Assembly: GCF_900497805.2 (NCBI RefSeq)
Contig: NW_020954556.1
Coordinates: 31,918,979 to 31,982,978 of the forward strand
Length of the DNA: 64,000 nucleotides
Reading direction: 5' to 3'
Source of the DNA: Vombatus ursinus
Lineage: Eukaryota > Chordata > Mammalia > Diprotodontia > Vombatidae
In this document: in pieces, positions 12,180 to 22,905 of the stretch
Layout of the letters: every line of letters starts with the position of its first letter
How positions within the stretch are numbered: position 1 is the stretch's first letter
Made by a program: the position numbers and the translations under genes
The notes under the pieces: generated by a model
Databases searched by the model: none
What the model was told of the DNA's origin: nothing
The model's input: only the letters and a program-made list of their open reading frames with translations

Positions 12180-12790
12180 AATTCTGAAAGCTCTGAGTTT
12201 AGACAACTAAATTATTGCTTGTCAATTTAGCTCACAATGAAAGACAGGTGTTTTGTTTCAGAGTAAAACTCCATTTAGCGTCTTCGTTGGCTCCAAACCC
12301 AAGCCCAGCTTCTTGTTGTGGGCTGATATTGAAGTGTGCCACAGCAGGAATAATCAGTCTGGCCCAACAGGCAATCCACATGAGATCCTTCACCCTAGCT
12401 CCTCCAGATGGGCCTGCCTGACTTAGTTTAAGAGCAGTTAAAATAAAGACTCACTCAAACATCCAGGGTTAGGGCCAGGTTGCTGGCATTCGGCTGCTAG
12501 GTTGTACTTTCAACAAAGAAATGAGCTAAGCAAAGGAGGGAAATCCGCACTGGACTCCCCCAGGACTCAAAACAAGGCTCATTGATGACTCTTTGTGCAT
12601 TACTTATTTGGAGATCAGTTTTAATTTAGTAAATAATTATCTAATTTTATGTTCCCAATTCTAATGAGCTGATGAGGTGGCTGTTGCCCGAACATGTCCT
12701 TCTCTATGAATTTGTACATGCTATTTTTCTAATTGGAAGAGCTTAAGGTACACAAAAAAGCTGAGTTCATGGTGGCAGTTACCTTATCAC
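12180..12790. other. Candidate conserved noncoding element
   Basis: Repeat-free sequence of balanced composition in an otherwise repeat-dense window. It contains clustered AT-rich homeodomain-type cores (ttaatttag, aataattatctaatttta) next to higher-GC blocks. No protein-like frame. The call is by texture only; no cross-species comparison was possible. Confidence 0.3.
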
Positions 12791-12954
12791 AGGTAGGAAT
12801 GTAATATCCTGAGTTGCTTGACTATCTTAGCCTAGGAAAAATCAGCAATATTCCTGAATAGATACTACAGGAAAAATCAACAATCCATGGAAATTAGAGT
12901 TCCCTACCCTCATTCCTATGTTAAATTAGAAATCAGGGTATGTAAGTAAGACTA

Positions 12955-13165
12955 TATGCATGTATGTATGCATGCATGTATAGATATGTGTATACAAATT
13001 TGCACAAATGCATGTTTCTCATGTGTGCATATGTATATGTGTATATGTATGCACATATATATTAGAACACATCTCCTGTATCTATATGTATATGCATATA
13101 TAAACACATATACTTGTGTGTGCATATATGTATGTGTTTGCATATATATATATAAGCATAGACAT
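12955..13165 (+). repeat. (TATG)n/(CATA)n compound microsatellite
   Basis: Irregular alternation of purine-pyrimidine tetramers. The 179-codon frame starting here (12956-13495) is rich in Cys, His, Tyr and Ile only because of the repeat. Confidence 0.93.
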
Positions 13166-13855
13166 GTCCATAGGTGTGTTTGTGTGTATTGTGTGTTTCA
13201 TGTATGTCTACATGTAACATCCCTCCTCTGTGCTCATTTCTCCGAAGTCACACGTTGGAGTTCTTTGAAAGGTGCTTGCTACATTGGGTTACAAGGGTAT
13301 TTATACAGGTGTTTACACTCACTGCTGCAGTTCTTGTGCCCCCACCGGTGGACATTAACATTCAGCCGGGAGACTCAAGTAACAAAGACATTTATTTACT
13401 CAAATGGCATAGAAACAATAGTTACAACACATTCCTCTGATAAATACAGGGTCCCCTCTCCCACCAATACACAGAAAGTCTGTGTGGAAGAGTGAACACA
13501 AAATTAAATCACAATAATAGTGAGGCACATGTTTAGGGAACATTTGTAAACGAAGACAACTCATGACTCTGGAACTTCAAGGATCTGATGGCTCTTTTCC
13601 CACTAGAACTCTAGGGCTCCAATATCTTCTTTTACTCTCTGACTGAGCTCACCAAGTCGCATCTGAGTGAGATAGGTGGCTCTGCTCCCATACTGGGCCC
13701 TAGGAAGATTTATCATCTTAGGATAGGTCACTACCATATTCCCTTGGCTCTGTTTCTAGTCTGGGCAGTTTCTCCACTCACTTGGGGTGATTATCTATGG
13801 TTACTATAATTTACACCACTTCTTATTTCAGACTTATCTAAACTCTCGACTAGGG
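13166..13855. other. Noncoding, mostly single-copy
   Basis: No gene or recognised repeat before the pair of SINEs at 13869 and 14178. Confidence 0.45.
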
Positions 13856-13868
13856 TAATGTCCTCTTT

Positions 13869-14055
13869 TATTTATTTATTTATTTATTTATTTAGTTAGT
13901 TAGTTAGTTGTTGTTGTTTGGTGAGGCAATTGGGGTTAAGTGACTTGTCCAGGGTCACACAGCTAATAAGTGTCAAGTGTCTGAGGCTGGATTTGAACTC
14001 AAGTCCTCCTGACTCCAGGGCCAGTGGTCTATCCACTATTCCACCTAATTGCCCC
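13869..14055 (-). mobile_element. tRNA-derived marsupial SINE
   Basis: Reverse-strand copy: a (ttta)n/(ttag)n tail complement, ggtgaggcaattggggttaa, ending ccacctaattgcccc at 14055. Target-site duplication taatgtcctcttt (13856-13868) and taatgttgtcttt (14057-14069), 11 of 13 matching. Confidence 0.93.
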
Positions 14056-14177
14056 ATAATGTTGTCTTTGACAAAGAGTAGAGAACATTAGCCTAGCACT
14101 GCCAGAAACATCTTCAGTTTTGTTCCTTCAGTTGAACTATGAATTTTTTTCTTTGTTACAAGCTATCAGATGACCAT

Positions 14178-14353
14178 ATTTTTTTTCTTTTTCTTTCTTT
14201 TTTTTTTTTTTTTTTAGGCAACTGGAGTTAAGTGACTTGTCCAGGGTCACACAGCTAGTAAGTGTCAAGTGTTTGGTCTGAGGTTGGCTTTGAACTCAGG
14301 ACCTCCTGACTTCAGGGCTGGTGCTCCATCCACTGTGCCACCTAGCTGTCCCC
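14178..14353 (-). mobile_element. tRNA-derived marsupial SINE, young
   Basis: Reverse-strand copy with a T-rich tail complement and ending gtgccacctagctgtcccc. A perfect 12-bp target-site duplication, tcagatgaccat, flanks it (14166-14177 and 14354-14365). Same family as the copy 120 bp upstream. Confidence 0.95.
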
Positions 14354-14365
14354 TCAGATGACCAT

Positions 14366-14814
14366 TTTGAAAGGCATGCCCTCTCCTTTAATTTGACTGC
14401 CATTCCTGATCAGGGCTAGGTCCCCTCAGTGACAAACCTCCCTCCAACTTATAGTAACCATAAATTGCATCTATTAAGTTTTTATAGACTATAGCTGTTT
14501 GTCCAAAATTCACAAAATATATCTGGGATTGAAGGTGGCCAGTTTTGTTTTGCTTTGGTTTTAATTCCAAATTTCTCTTTCTTACCTTTTGTAAATGAAC
14601 AACTGGGAAACAAGTTAGCGAGATAGTTGATATTCTGGGTGCAAGTCCCTTATACAGACTATTTTCTTAGTTCAGAGAATATGCCACTAAAAATCTCACA
14701 TTGTATCTATCCTCATATCTTTTCTACAAGCATTTCAAAATAGGAAAGGGCAATACCTTTACATGAACACACTTCAATACAGATTATATAAATACATTTA
14801 TATAGAGAATTTTT
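14366..14814. other. Noncoding, no feature recognised
   Basis: No repeat family or protein-like frame recognised. Confidence 0.5.
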
Positions 14815-15012
14815 ATTATAGATTATATATTATTTCTTTTATTTCTAAATGATATATTTAGATACATTTTATATTTTATTTCTATATTATATTTATTTCT
14901 ATGTATTTCTATTTTGATATATTCTATATTATATTTATAAATATTTCTATATTTATATTTTATTTCTAAATTACATATTTCTATATATATTTTATATATT
15001 TCTATATAATAT
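14815..15012. repeat. AT-rich degenerate tandem repeat
   Basis: Loose tandem array of units like atttctatatt and tatattttatttc. The 65-codon minus frame made only of I, Y, K, N and E is a by-product. Confidence 0.85.
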
Positions 15013-15059
15013 ATGCACAAGTATGTACCTCTAAATCAACAACTCAATAGGTCTATACT

Positions 15060-15400
15060 ATGATAGGCATAGGGATAAAGGACAAAAACAGTATTTTATC
15101 TGCCTCACATTTTACTGAAGAAACATATATATGCAGATAAGTAAATGCAAAGAATATACAAAGCAAATATTGTACAAAGAAATTTCCAGAGGAAATAGAG
15201 CATAATACCTAGAGAAATAAGTAAAGACTTTGTCTGGAGATGATGCCTGAGGTGAGCCTTAAAGGGAAATAGGGATTCCAAAAGCATCAACTCAGGAATT
15301 GTAAGTGGTAGAGATCAAGAGAGACAACATGGCAAACATAGGAGACAGCCTGTACAAAGACATGGAGGGAGGAAATGAGCCATATTTTACAGAGAAGGAT
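15060..15400 (-). mobile_element. L2 fragment
   Basis: Reverse-strand L2 3' region: ggacaaaaacagt, then gtgagccttaaagggaa and acagcctgtacaaagacatg, in the same order as the copy at 50190-51560. Strongly diverged. Confidence 0.5.
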
Positions 15401-15589
15401 AATTTAATCTACCTCTTTTCTTTACCCTTTTTGTTTAGTTTTCCTGGGAATCTGTATTTGCACAGAAGCTGAGTTGGACATTGGCAAATATTTGTAGCCC
15501 AAATTTTACGAGATGAACAAAGAAATGAATTGGGAAAGAGGCTAAAAGGAATATGTGTGATATCAGGAATTAAGTAAATGTATGTGGTC

Positions 15590-15757
15590 CAAGTTCCCTT
15601 TTACAGAATACTTATTTCAATATCCACATATAAATAAGAAAATTTAGGGCCCCAAATTGCTAAAAGATTTTTTTAAAGGTCACACAGGCCTGGTGGTAAC
15701 ATAGTGTTGAGGTCTCCTGATATCCAAACCAGTGCTTTTTCTAACATGCCACTTTGT
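15590..15757 (-). mobile_element. MIR fragment
   Basis: Diverged reverse copy with aaaggtcacacaggcctggt and a terminal ccagtgctttttctaacatg block. Confidence 0.55.
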
Positions 15758-15957
15758 TGGATTGAAATTAATTTCAACCCCACAATTTTTTTGGAAACTC
15801 TTGATAACAGGCAATAATTTTTTTTATGGTTACGTACCTATTCCCATATTCACAATTGAATGAAATATCAGTTTGATTAAGCGAGTGTTTTGATCATCTA
15901 TTTGAAAGTGTATTAGGAAACAAAATTTTGGTATAGAATATAACACTTAAATCCAGG

Positions 15958-16162
15958 AAGTTCAATTGTGTCCAACTCTTCATGACCCCATTTGGGGTTT
16001 TCTTGGTAAAAATATTGGAATGGTTTGCCATTTCCTTCTCCATCTCATTTTACAAATGAGGAAATTGCGTCAAACAGGGTTAAGTGATTTGCTCAGGTTC
16101 ACACAGCTAATGTACTCAGGTGCTTCTGACTCCAGGGCTGGCACTCTATCCACTTCCCTTTT
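15958..16162 (-). mobile_element. Marsupial SINE, 'gacccatttgggg' family
   Basis: Reverse-strand copy of a second marsupial SINE family: catgaccccatttggggttt, ggaatggtttgccatttcct, then the shared CORE segment and gcactctatccac. Other copies lie at 20365, 22505, 26791, 52192 and 61340. Confidence 0.85.
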
Positions 16163-16324
16163 GGCCTGAATTGATTCATGATTTGATGGGACTACCTGGA
16201 AATCACACAGATAGTGCTTTTCTCATTGCCTTTCCACCCAATTTCCAACTATGCTAGGCTTGATATCCTAGAAATATATCCAGGCTGATAGATGAGGATA
16301 GTATAGCTCTGAATGATGAGTTTT

Positions 16325-16480
16325 AATATTGAATGAGCAGATATGTGACCTCATACAAATCACTTAACCTTATCATGACTCAGTTTCTTCATTTATTAAA
16401 TGAGAGTCACACTATTTTCTCTACTGACTTTTTAAAGTCTATTATAAAGGCTAACTAAGATAACAGAAGGGAAATCAATT
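16325..16480 (+). mobile_element. MIR fragment
   Basis: Diverged sense copy: tgtgacctcatacaaatcac, ctcagtttcttcatttatta. Confidence 0.55.
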
Positions 16481-16523
16481 AGAAAACATTAAAAATTACA
16501 CAAATACAGTCTACTATGATCTG

Positions 16524-16580
16524 TGTTACTTATGATGATGATGATGATAACAATAAAAACAACAACAATAATACTATTAA
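16524..16580 (+). repeat. (TGA)n/(AAC)n simple repeat
   Basis: Trinucleotide tgatga units followed by aac/aat units. Confidence 0.9.
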
Positions 16581-16599
16581 TGCTTCTGGTGGAGCAGGG

Positions 16600-17879
16600 C
16601 AAGGACTCCAGAACCAGAGATCCTTATTACCTTTTGTAAAAGTAAGGAGGGATATTCTTCCGTGTTCTTGGTCAATATTTCGGGACATAAAACTGGTGGC
16701 GATTGACAACCTGGGTTATTCCCACCAGCCTTCACTTTCTACCCTATGAGAAAAAGCACTCCATTCAAATGCGTGACTGACAATTACATCATGCTGCCCT
16801 GCCTATAACCCAGCTCTGACCTAGAGATCACCCCTCAGTGAAAAGGTTAGAGGACTTAAAATGCCGGACATGAGACTGAATTGGCATTGGGGTTTCAAAA
16901 GAGAAACAAAAAACTGGGATTTAATGTTTTTCACTTTTTAAAAAAGAGTCTCTCAGCCTCTCAGTTCCTCTTTTCAGATTAGCACCAATGACATCAGACA
17001 CTTGGCAGCCCTTTTCCTTATGAACCTCAAGCTTTATTTTCATCCTTAATTTTGCCGGTCTTCTCTGAGCTGTTAGAAGGATTCTAGTGACAGAGCAGCT
17101 TAGTTGCCTTTCTTTCGAGTTACAAAAGGTCAGTCTTTTTCTCCCGGGTGTGCACCTGCCCCGGTGTGTCAGCTTTACCAAGGATCTAGACATAAGTACA
17201 CCAGACAAGGAGCAGGTGTCAGAGAGGAAGGTGTGGCACAGTTGGATTTTCAGGACTCTCTGATTCTGTCTACACGGTGCAAAAGCAACGGGTCGTTCCA
17301 GCAGTTAGGAAGACATTGTCTGGTCATTTTAACCAACAAGTTAATTAGGTCAGCCAAACAGGTTGACTGATTTTTACCAGATTAATCACTTGTTTGAATA
17401 GACCCAAAAGGAAAGGGGAAGTGTTAAGGTTGTGTAGACAGTCACGAAAAGTCAGTTAATTCCATGAAAAACCCAGTCAAATCAACCACTTTGTTTCAGG
17501 TCAATGAAACAATAACTTGGCTATCTGACTTTTTTTCATTTGTCATTGTTCCTGGTGTTGTGTGGTCATGGCTCAAGAGTGGCCATAGCAACTGATGTTC
17601 TTCCTCAGAAATCTACCACTATCACTTTTTTTGCATTTCAAGGAAATCACCCAACTTTTTCCCATGGAGGAATACCAGCTTCTGTCTATTGAAAGTCTTT
17701 GTGGGCTCTGGGTTTTTGGTACCTCTCCAGGGACTGAATCACCATTTTGTAGGTGTGAGGCTCATGTAATTTGTTTTGAAGTTTATTAATGGTGTACTCA
17801 GGAGCTATGAGTCCTCAGTATAACTTTTGGTTTCTTTGCCAGAGGCAGAAACATGGGCTAGATCACAGATCATGGGTTA
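16600..17879. other. Single-copy DNA, candidate conserved block
   Basis: About 1.3 kb without recognisable repeats. The part at about 16960-17530 has mixed composition with several gtcagttaat, gttgactga and gattaatca type motifs, and could be regulatory. No protein-like frame supported. Conservation is not shown by this sequence alone. Confidence 0.3.
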
Positions 17880-18030
17880 AGAGCTGACCAAGACTCATTT
17901 TACATAGAAAGCACCCAGAGAATTTGTGATTTGTCCAAGGTCCTACAGGTAGTAAGCAGAGGAGACTGGATTTGAACTGAGGTCTTCTGACTTCAAATAC
18001 AGAGATCTTTCCACTGTACCAAAGTCCATA
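17880..18030 (-). mobile_element. MIR fragment
   Basis: Reverse copy: gtgatttgtccaaggtccta, gactggatttgaactgaggt, ending near ccactgtacc. Confidence 0.7.
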
Positions 18031-20008
18031 GTTTTGATGCTGTGTGTCCATTATTATGTAAATGTTGTGTTTTCCACAGTCCAATACAATACTTATTACA
18101 ATAAGTCATACTTTACCATAATAAGCTGGGTCATGGTGCACAATTGCTTCACTTTCATATCATTACCAGTCAAATGCATGACACATATCAGCCATATTCA
18201 TGTGTAGCTGATTAAAATTAATCACACGGCTTCTCCCATCCCTGCCAGGGCATTACCACCCATTGACTTCGATGAGCTTGCTTGACTTCAATGGAAGTTT
18301 CACTCAGAGGGATGGCAAAGAATCGGGACAAATATCTTTAAGGCTGTCATTTGTCACAATGAACAAAAGAAATAGAGATCCTTAAGCATGAGACAGGGTA
18401 GCACACTTCACATGCCTCTCTTAATTCTATCCTTGCTGACAACCCATGACTGCCAGATAAAAGGAAGCATCAGAATTATAATTGAATGGTTCTGAAATAT
18501 CAGAGATGAAACTACTGAAAAGAAAGGACACAAACTTAACCATGGGCAACATTGGGGATTTGAGTACCTGCCTGTGACCAGAACATTGAAGAGTATTTCT
18601 GATGCTTATCATATTCAGTATAGCAAACATGCAAAGCTATCATTGTGCACTCAAATACAGTGACACCCTACCTGCTTGCCATCCAACAACCTTGCTTATC
18701 TGAAACACAACTTAGAACTGAGAAATAAGCAGAAAAGGCTTCAGAGAAATCCCCATAGTCCACAAGTAAGTGAATGCCCTAAACCTCTAAGAGACTTCTT
18801 CCCCCTGGCCCATATAGTATTTTTACTCTTACTTTATACACAATTCTAGCCTACTCGATTATCTGCTTTTTAAGATGATAGCATATTACTGATATTGAAT
18901 CAGAAAAAGGGAGAGGGGCAGGCATATTCAAAACAGTGAGAGGTGACAGCTGACAACAGGAAAGGAAAGATGGTGGCAGAAAAAAATAAACAAATACAAG
19001 ACTTCTTTTTAAGACAGCACAAAGTGAAGATTATTAAGAGTATGGTCAAACAAACCTATACTGACAGCTGGTCCTGACACCATTACTATACAATAACACA
19101 GGACAAACCTTGACGTTCACAATGATGACCCTGAATCATCAAGCAAAGGTTAACTTAATGTTCTATATACTCTTGCTTCAGATGGCAAACACAGTGTATA
19201 CTATAATTTAGAAAAATACCATTCCAAATAGTTTTTTTTAAAGACTTCAGTGCTTACAGGATATGTCTACAGGAATCTGGAAAATTTGAGTCTCCAGAGT
19301 GACTCATTCCCTAAAGATTCCAGGTGTCTCAGATTTCATCATATATCCTAGTTGAAAGATGGGGAAAAAACAAAACAAAGCATTTTATTCTCAAAAAAGA
19401 ATCGAATGTCCCATTGAATCTCAAAGTGGCCTGAAGTGGTACTACTACAAGTAGTACAGGGTGAAGGTATATAGAATAATGCAAAGGAATCAATCCATTG
19501 CCTAGATGATGGATAAGAGTTTAAAACATAAAAATAGATCCTGATTAGGGTAAATATATCCAAATTTGCATTGCATATTTCCACTGGGCTATAAATTATC
19601 ATATTTCACATAATTATAACTTCGCATAGTGAGAATTAAGATATATTCAACCACTTCACCAATCAGGTGATTGTTTCAGAAGGCAATTATCTTATACAAC
19701 AATAGTGTTGGGTCCTTTAGGAAGACCACAAAGGTTCTATCCTAGGGCTTTGTCTACCTTTGTGATCTTATCCAGTAATTATCTATCTCCCTTATCTCCC
19801 AGATTTTGGTATTCATAGGAGATTACCGCAGGGGTGAATTTTGCCATTAAATCTGGCTGAAGAACATGTTTCTAAGGGGACAAAGAAGAAAAGGAAAAGA
19901 TGTGAAGAAAAGAAGAAAAAAATTAGACACTTCTACCATGTCTAGTAAGTATAAAAAGAGTGGATTCCAAGAAAAATGAATGGCAAAATATCCATCCTAC
20001 TTTGATTC
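18031..20008. other. Single-copy noncoding DNA
   Basis: Almost 2 kb with no recognised repeat. The part at 18120-18420 is described separately. Open frames are short and do not look protein-like. Confidence 0.4.
18120..18420. other. Candidate conserved noncoding element
   Basis: Repeat-free block with a homeodomain-type palindromic core (gattaaaattaatcaca) and two near-identical gacttcRatg words 20 bases apart (ttgacttcgatg and ttgacttcaatg). No coding frame. Called by texture only. Confidence 0.3.
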
Positions 20009-20330
20009 TTTTTTTTTTTTTTTTTTTGAGACTAGGTTTCTCTATTTTAACCAAGTTAGGAAAAATAGTAGACGCTCTTGGGTCCAATACCAATATTGAT
20101 CAGCACAAAACCTTTTAACTTACTACATTTTTTTCAATGTGGGCCAGTTGATCCCTCCATATGTAGTCTGGTAACTCTCCACTCCTGGGAGCTCATCATA
20201 TTGGTATTGGCCTTAATGTAGACACTCAGTGGACTTCAGCCCTACATCAGCTGAGAACTACTGACCTCAAATGATCCACTATCCTCAATCCGCTGAAAAG
20301 CAAATATGGGCTTGCACCATCATGGCCAAC
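20009..20330 (-). pseudogene. 7SL (SRP) RNA processed pseudogene, full length
   Basis: On the minus strand this follows 7SL RNA from its 5' end (about 20330) to its 3' end (about 20028), then an A19 tail (T19 at 20009-20027). Plus-strand landmarks in order: gagactaggtttctctattt (complement of the 7SL 3' end), tgatcagcacaaaacctttt (ctgatcagcacgggagtttt in 7SL), gggccagttgatccctccat, actcctgggagctcatcata, then ttgcaccatcatggcca. The body is about 303 bases; 7SL is about 300. It carries substitutions throughout and a poly-A tail, so it is a retrotransposed non-functional copy. I could not find a clear target duplication. Confidence 0.85.
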
Positions 20331-20364
20331 ATTTCTCTGACTGAGTACTGTTTTGAATAGGGTA

Positions 20365-20497
20365 CCTGGTTGCCTCAGTTTCATCATTAGTAAATTGAGC
20401 TAGAGAATGAAATGGCAAACCACTCCAGTATTTCTACCAACAAAACTTCAAATGGGGTCACAAAAAATCAGATGTGACTGAAATAATTGAACAACAA
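20365..20497 (+). mobile_element. Marsupial SINE, 'gacccatttgggg' family, 3' part
   Basis: Sense copy with gaaatggcaaaccactccag, then aaatggggtcacaaaaaatc and ctgaaataattgaacaacaa. The tRNA-like 5' end is missing. Confidence 0.8.
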
Positions 20498-21329
20498 GAA
20501 GAGATGAGCCAGTGGCATGATGGAGTTATTATTGCTGATCAGGCAAGTCTCTTCATAGATGTAATGATGGCTACACATATGATTAGGAGACACTGAAATA
20601 TATCTACCCAGAAATGTGTCCATTTCATTCAATTTCTTACCATTAGAATTATTCCTGTGTTTTAAGGTATTGTGTCTTGAGAAGAAGGTCACCATTACAA
20701 TGTATACGATAAATGGACAGGTAAGATATTAAGCTATTAGAATGCCCTTTCACCTCAATGAATATTATTTTTAGAAACTGCCTTTTTGGAAAGTAGAAAA
20801 ATGGGCCCTCCGGAAAAATTAAACAGTAGCACAGGTAAGGCATGTTGTAGTAGGGAGAGAAGGGAAGGAAAGATCTGAGGTAGGGGTTGTTGCCCATGTC
20901 AGAGTAGGCTGAAGCGCTAGGGGTCCATGCCTCCTAATGCCAACTAAGGTTTGTGTGATGGCAGTGGGTACCAAAGACAAATTACCCCTTCTTTACAATT
21001 TTGCTGAAAGCCTAGAACACTCTCTGCACCCTTTGCACACATGACTGTATAACCCTCCACAACCTCCAGCCTCATCACAATGCTGTTTGCCTTATCCACA
21101 CTGATTCCCTGGGGGGGAATGTGTCCTGTAGAGAAGAGTTGTGTGCATCCTGTGGCAGACCATCACACAGCAATACAAATAATTACAAAATCAATCACTG
21201 TTAGAGTTGTTGAAGCCTAAAGCTGGATTTAGGCAGGAGGCTGAGCAGATCTTTCAGTCAACAAATAAGACAATTCTATTGGCAGAAGTTTCCAACTCCA
21301 TTTTTCAGCTCCAGAGTAAGAGCATTCTC
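20498..21329. other. Noncoding, no feature recognised
   Basis: No repeat family or protein-like frame recognised. Confidence 0.45.
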
Positions 21330-21665
21330 TGGAGAGAATCTCTCTCTGTGTGTCTCTGTCTCTGTTTCTCTGTGTCTTTGTGTCTCTCTGTGTCTCTGTC
21401 TGTCTCTATCTCTGTCTGTTTCTCTGTCTCTGTCTCTCTGTCTCTCCCTGTCTCTCTGTCTCTCTCTGTCTCTCTGTCTCTCTCTGCCTTTCTCTCTCTC
21501 TCTGTCTCTCTCTCTCTCTCTCACTCTCTCTCTTTCTTCTCTGTCCTAGTTTGTCTTTCTCTGTCTGTCTCGCTTTCTCTGTCTCTCTGTCTGTCTCCTC
21601 TGTCTTAGTTTATCTTTCTCTCTCTTTCTCTGTCTGTCTGTCTCTCTCCCTCCCTTCCTCCCACC
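21330..21665 (+). repeat. (TCTC/TGTC)n long simple repeat
   Basis: About 335 bases of imperfect tctctg/tctc units. The long Ser-Leu-Cys-Val frames on plus and the Arg-Glu-Asp frame on minus are artefacts of it. Confidence 0.97.
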
Positions 21666-22127
21666 CATTCTTCACAACAATTTCTTTATGTCTCTTTTTG
21701 TCATCCTCTGCCTCTGAGGCATATACAGAGTTGGACAAAAAAAGTGGGAACTTTATGGTCAGAAGTGAATCTGACTACATTGTCCTAAGAGGGGAAGAAG
21801 TCACTATTTTCACGTAATTATAAATGGTAGTAACAATGAAAGTGACAAAGCATCCACACTTACCTACAAATTTGTTCAGGAAATTGGCGTGTTGGACATG
21901 GCAGTGGTAGGGGTATTGATCAACAGAGGCTGCATCAATACAAGTATTACTCAGCCTTTTTCATACCATAGTGTTCTATGTCTTTAAAGACTTAAATATG
22001 GTCCAATGATGGAAAAAACTTGCAATTAAATAATGATAACAATGAGATGGAGGAGTAGTTGCAGGTATAGCCTACATAAAGGAGAAGTGAACACTAGGGA
22101 AAGCATTCACATGGTGGTTAGAAGAAG

Positions 22128-22403
22128 TGATACAAGGACACTCTCAAGGTCTCTCTTAAGAATTTTGGAATTGATTGTGTGACATGGGAGACACCGGCAC
22201 AGGACCGCTCAGCATGGCTTGCCAACATCAGAAAAGGTGCTGTGCTCTATGGGCAAATTAGAATTGAAACAGCTCAAGAGAAATGTAAGATGTGCAAACT
22301 TACAGAATCTACCCCAAAGGTTAATACAGACTATTTGTGCCCGACCTGTGGTAGAACATTCCAAGCCTGTATTAGTCTGACCAGCCACAGTTGGACACAC
22401 TAA
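22128..22403 (+). pseudogene. RTE ORF C-terminus with C2H2 finger
   Basis: One open frame reads YKDTLKVSLKNFGIDCVTWE, continues through QDRSAWLANIRKGA and ends in a finger beginning CPTCGRTF and closing SHSWTH. The spacing is C-x2-C-x12-H-x3-H. This is the C-terminal module of RTE/BovB reverse-transcriptase proteins (CPhCnR..cRIGLySHxRxH). The frame ends at a natural TAA. A TGA just before 22128 cuts it off upstream, so only about 92 codons remain and the copy is dead. Confidence 0.8.
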
Positions 22404-22475
22404 AACTTGACTCTAGCATAGTGATATCATTTTGATCCTCTTCAAAAACGAAGGACAATAACAACAAAAATGAGT
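22128..22475 (+). mobile_element. RTE (BovB-like) LINE 3' end
   Basis: Sense-strand 3' end of an RTE element. The ORF C-terminus is followed by gatcctcttcaaaaacgaag and an (aac)-type tail at about 22460-22475. The short tail without poly-A is normal for RTE. The same terminal sequence ends the short derivatives at 36806 and 62131. Confidence 0.85.
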
Positions 22476-22504
22476 CAATTCAATAAATAGTGAAGGTACA
22501 TTAC

Positions 22505-22691
22505 ATGCAAAGTGGAACAGTAGATAGAGAGCCAGGCCTGGTGTGTGACCCTGGGCAAGTCACTTAATCCCGTTTGCTTTGGTTTCCTCAGGAAATGGCA
22601 AACCACTCCAGTATCTTTTCCAAGAAAACCCAAAATGGCGTCACAAAGAGTCAGACACAACTGAAAACAACTAAATACACAACAACAGCAT
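22505..22691 (+). mobile_element. Marsupial SINE, 'gacccatttgggg' family
   Basis: Sense copy: gtggaacagtagatagagag, gaccctgggcaagtcactta, aaatggcaaaccactccagt, ending in an A/C-rich tail. It has a deletion in the middle relative to the copy at 26791. Confidence 0.85.
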
Positions 22692-22699
22692 CACATATT

Positions 22700-22905
22700 T
22701 AGATGGGGAAAGAAAAACAGATATAGTCCCTGAACATAGAGAGATTGAAATCTAATAGAAGAAATAAGATATAAACAAATGGAAAATGTGTGAATGAGGT
22801 ACCCAAGCCAAATGTCATAAAACTTCGAAGAAGTAAGATATTGGTCTGGCTAGAAAGAATGAGGGAAAGGGCAAGTAGAGGAGTTAACATTTAAGCTGGC
22901 TCATA
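22700..22905 (-). mobile_element. L2 fragment, weak
   Basis: Order of atagtccctgaacataga, attgaaatctaatagaagaa and later words follows reverse-strand L2, but divergence is high. Confidence 0.4.

Noticed and set aside
12952-13495. 179-codon Cys/His/Tyr-rich frame
   Set aside because: Most of it is translated TATG/CATA microsatellite; the tail has no recognisable domain.
13856-14365. CRISPR-like direct repeats
   Set aside because: The repeated units are two SINE copies; eukaryotic context and no spacer pattern.
21207-21817. Long Ser/Leu/Cys/Val frames and an Arg/Glu/Asp minus frame
   Set aside because: Translation of the TCTC/TGTC simple repeat.
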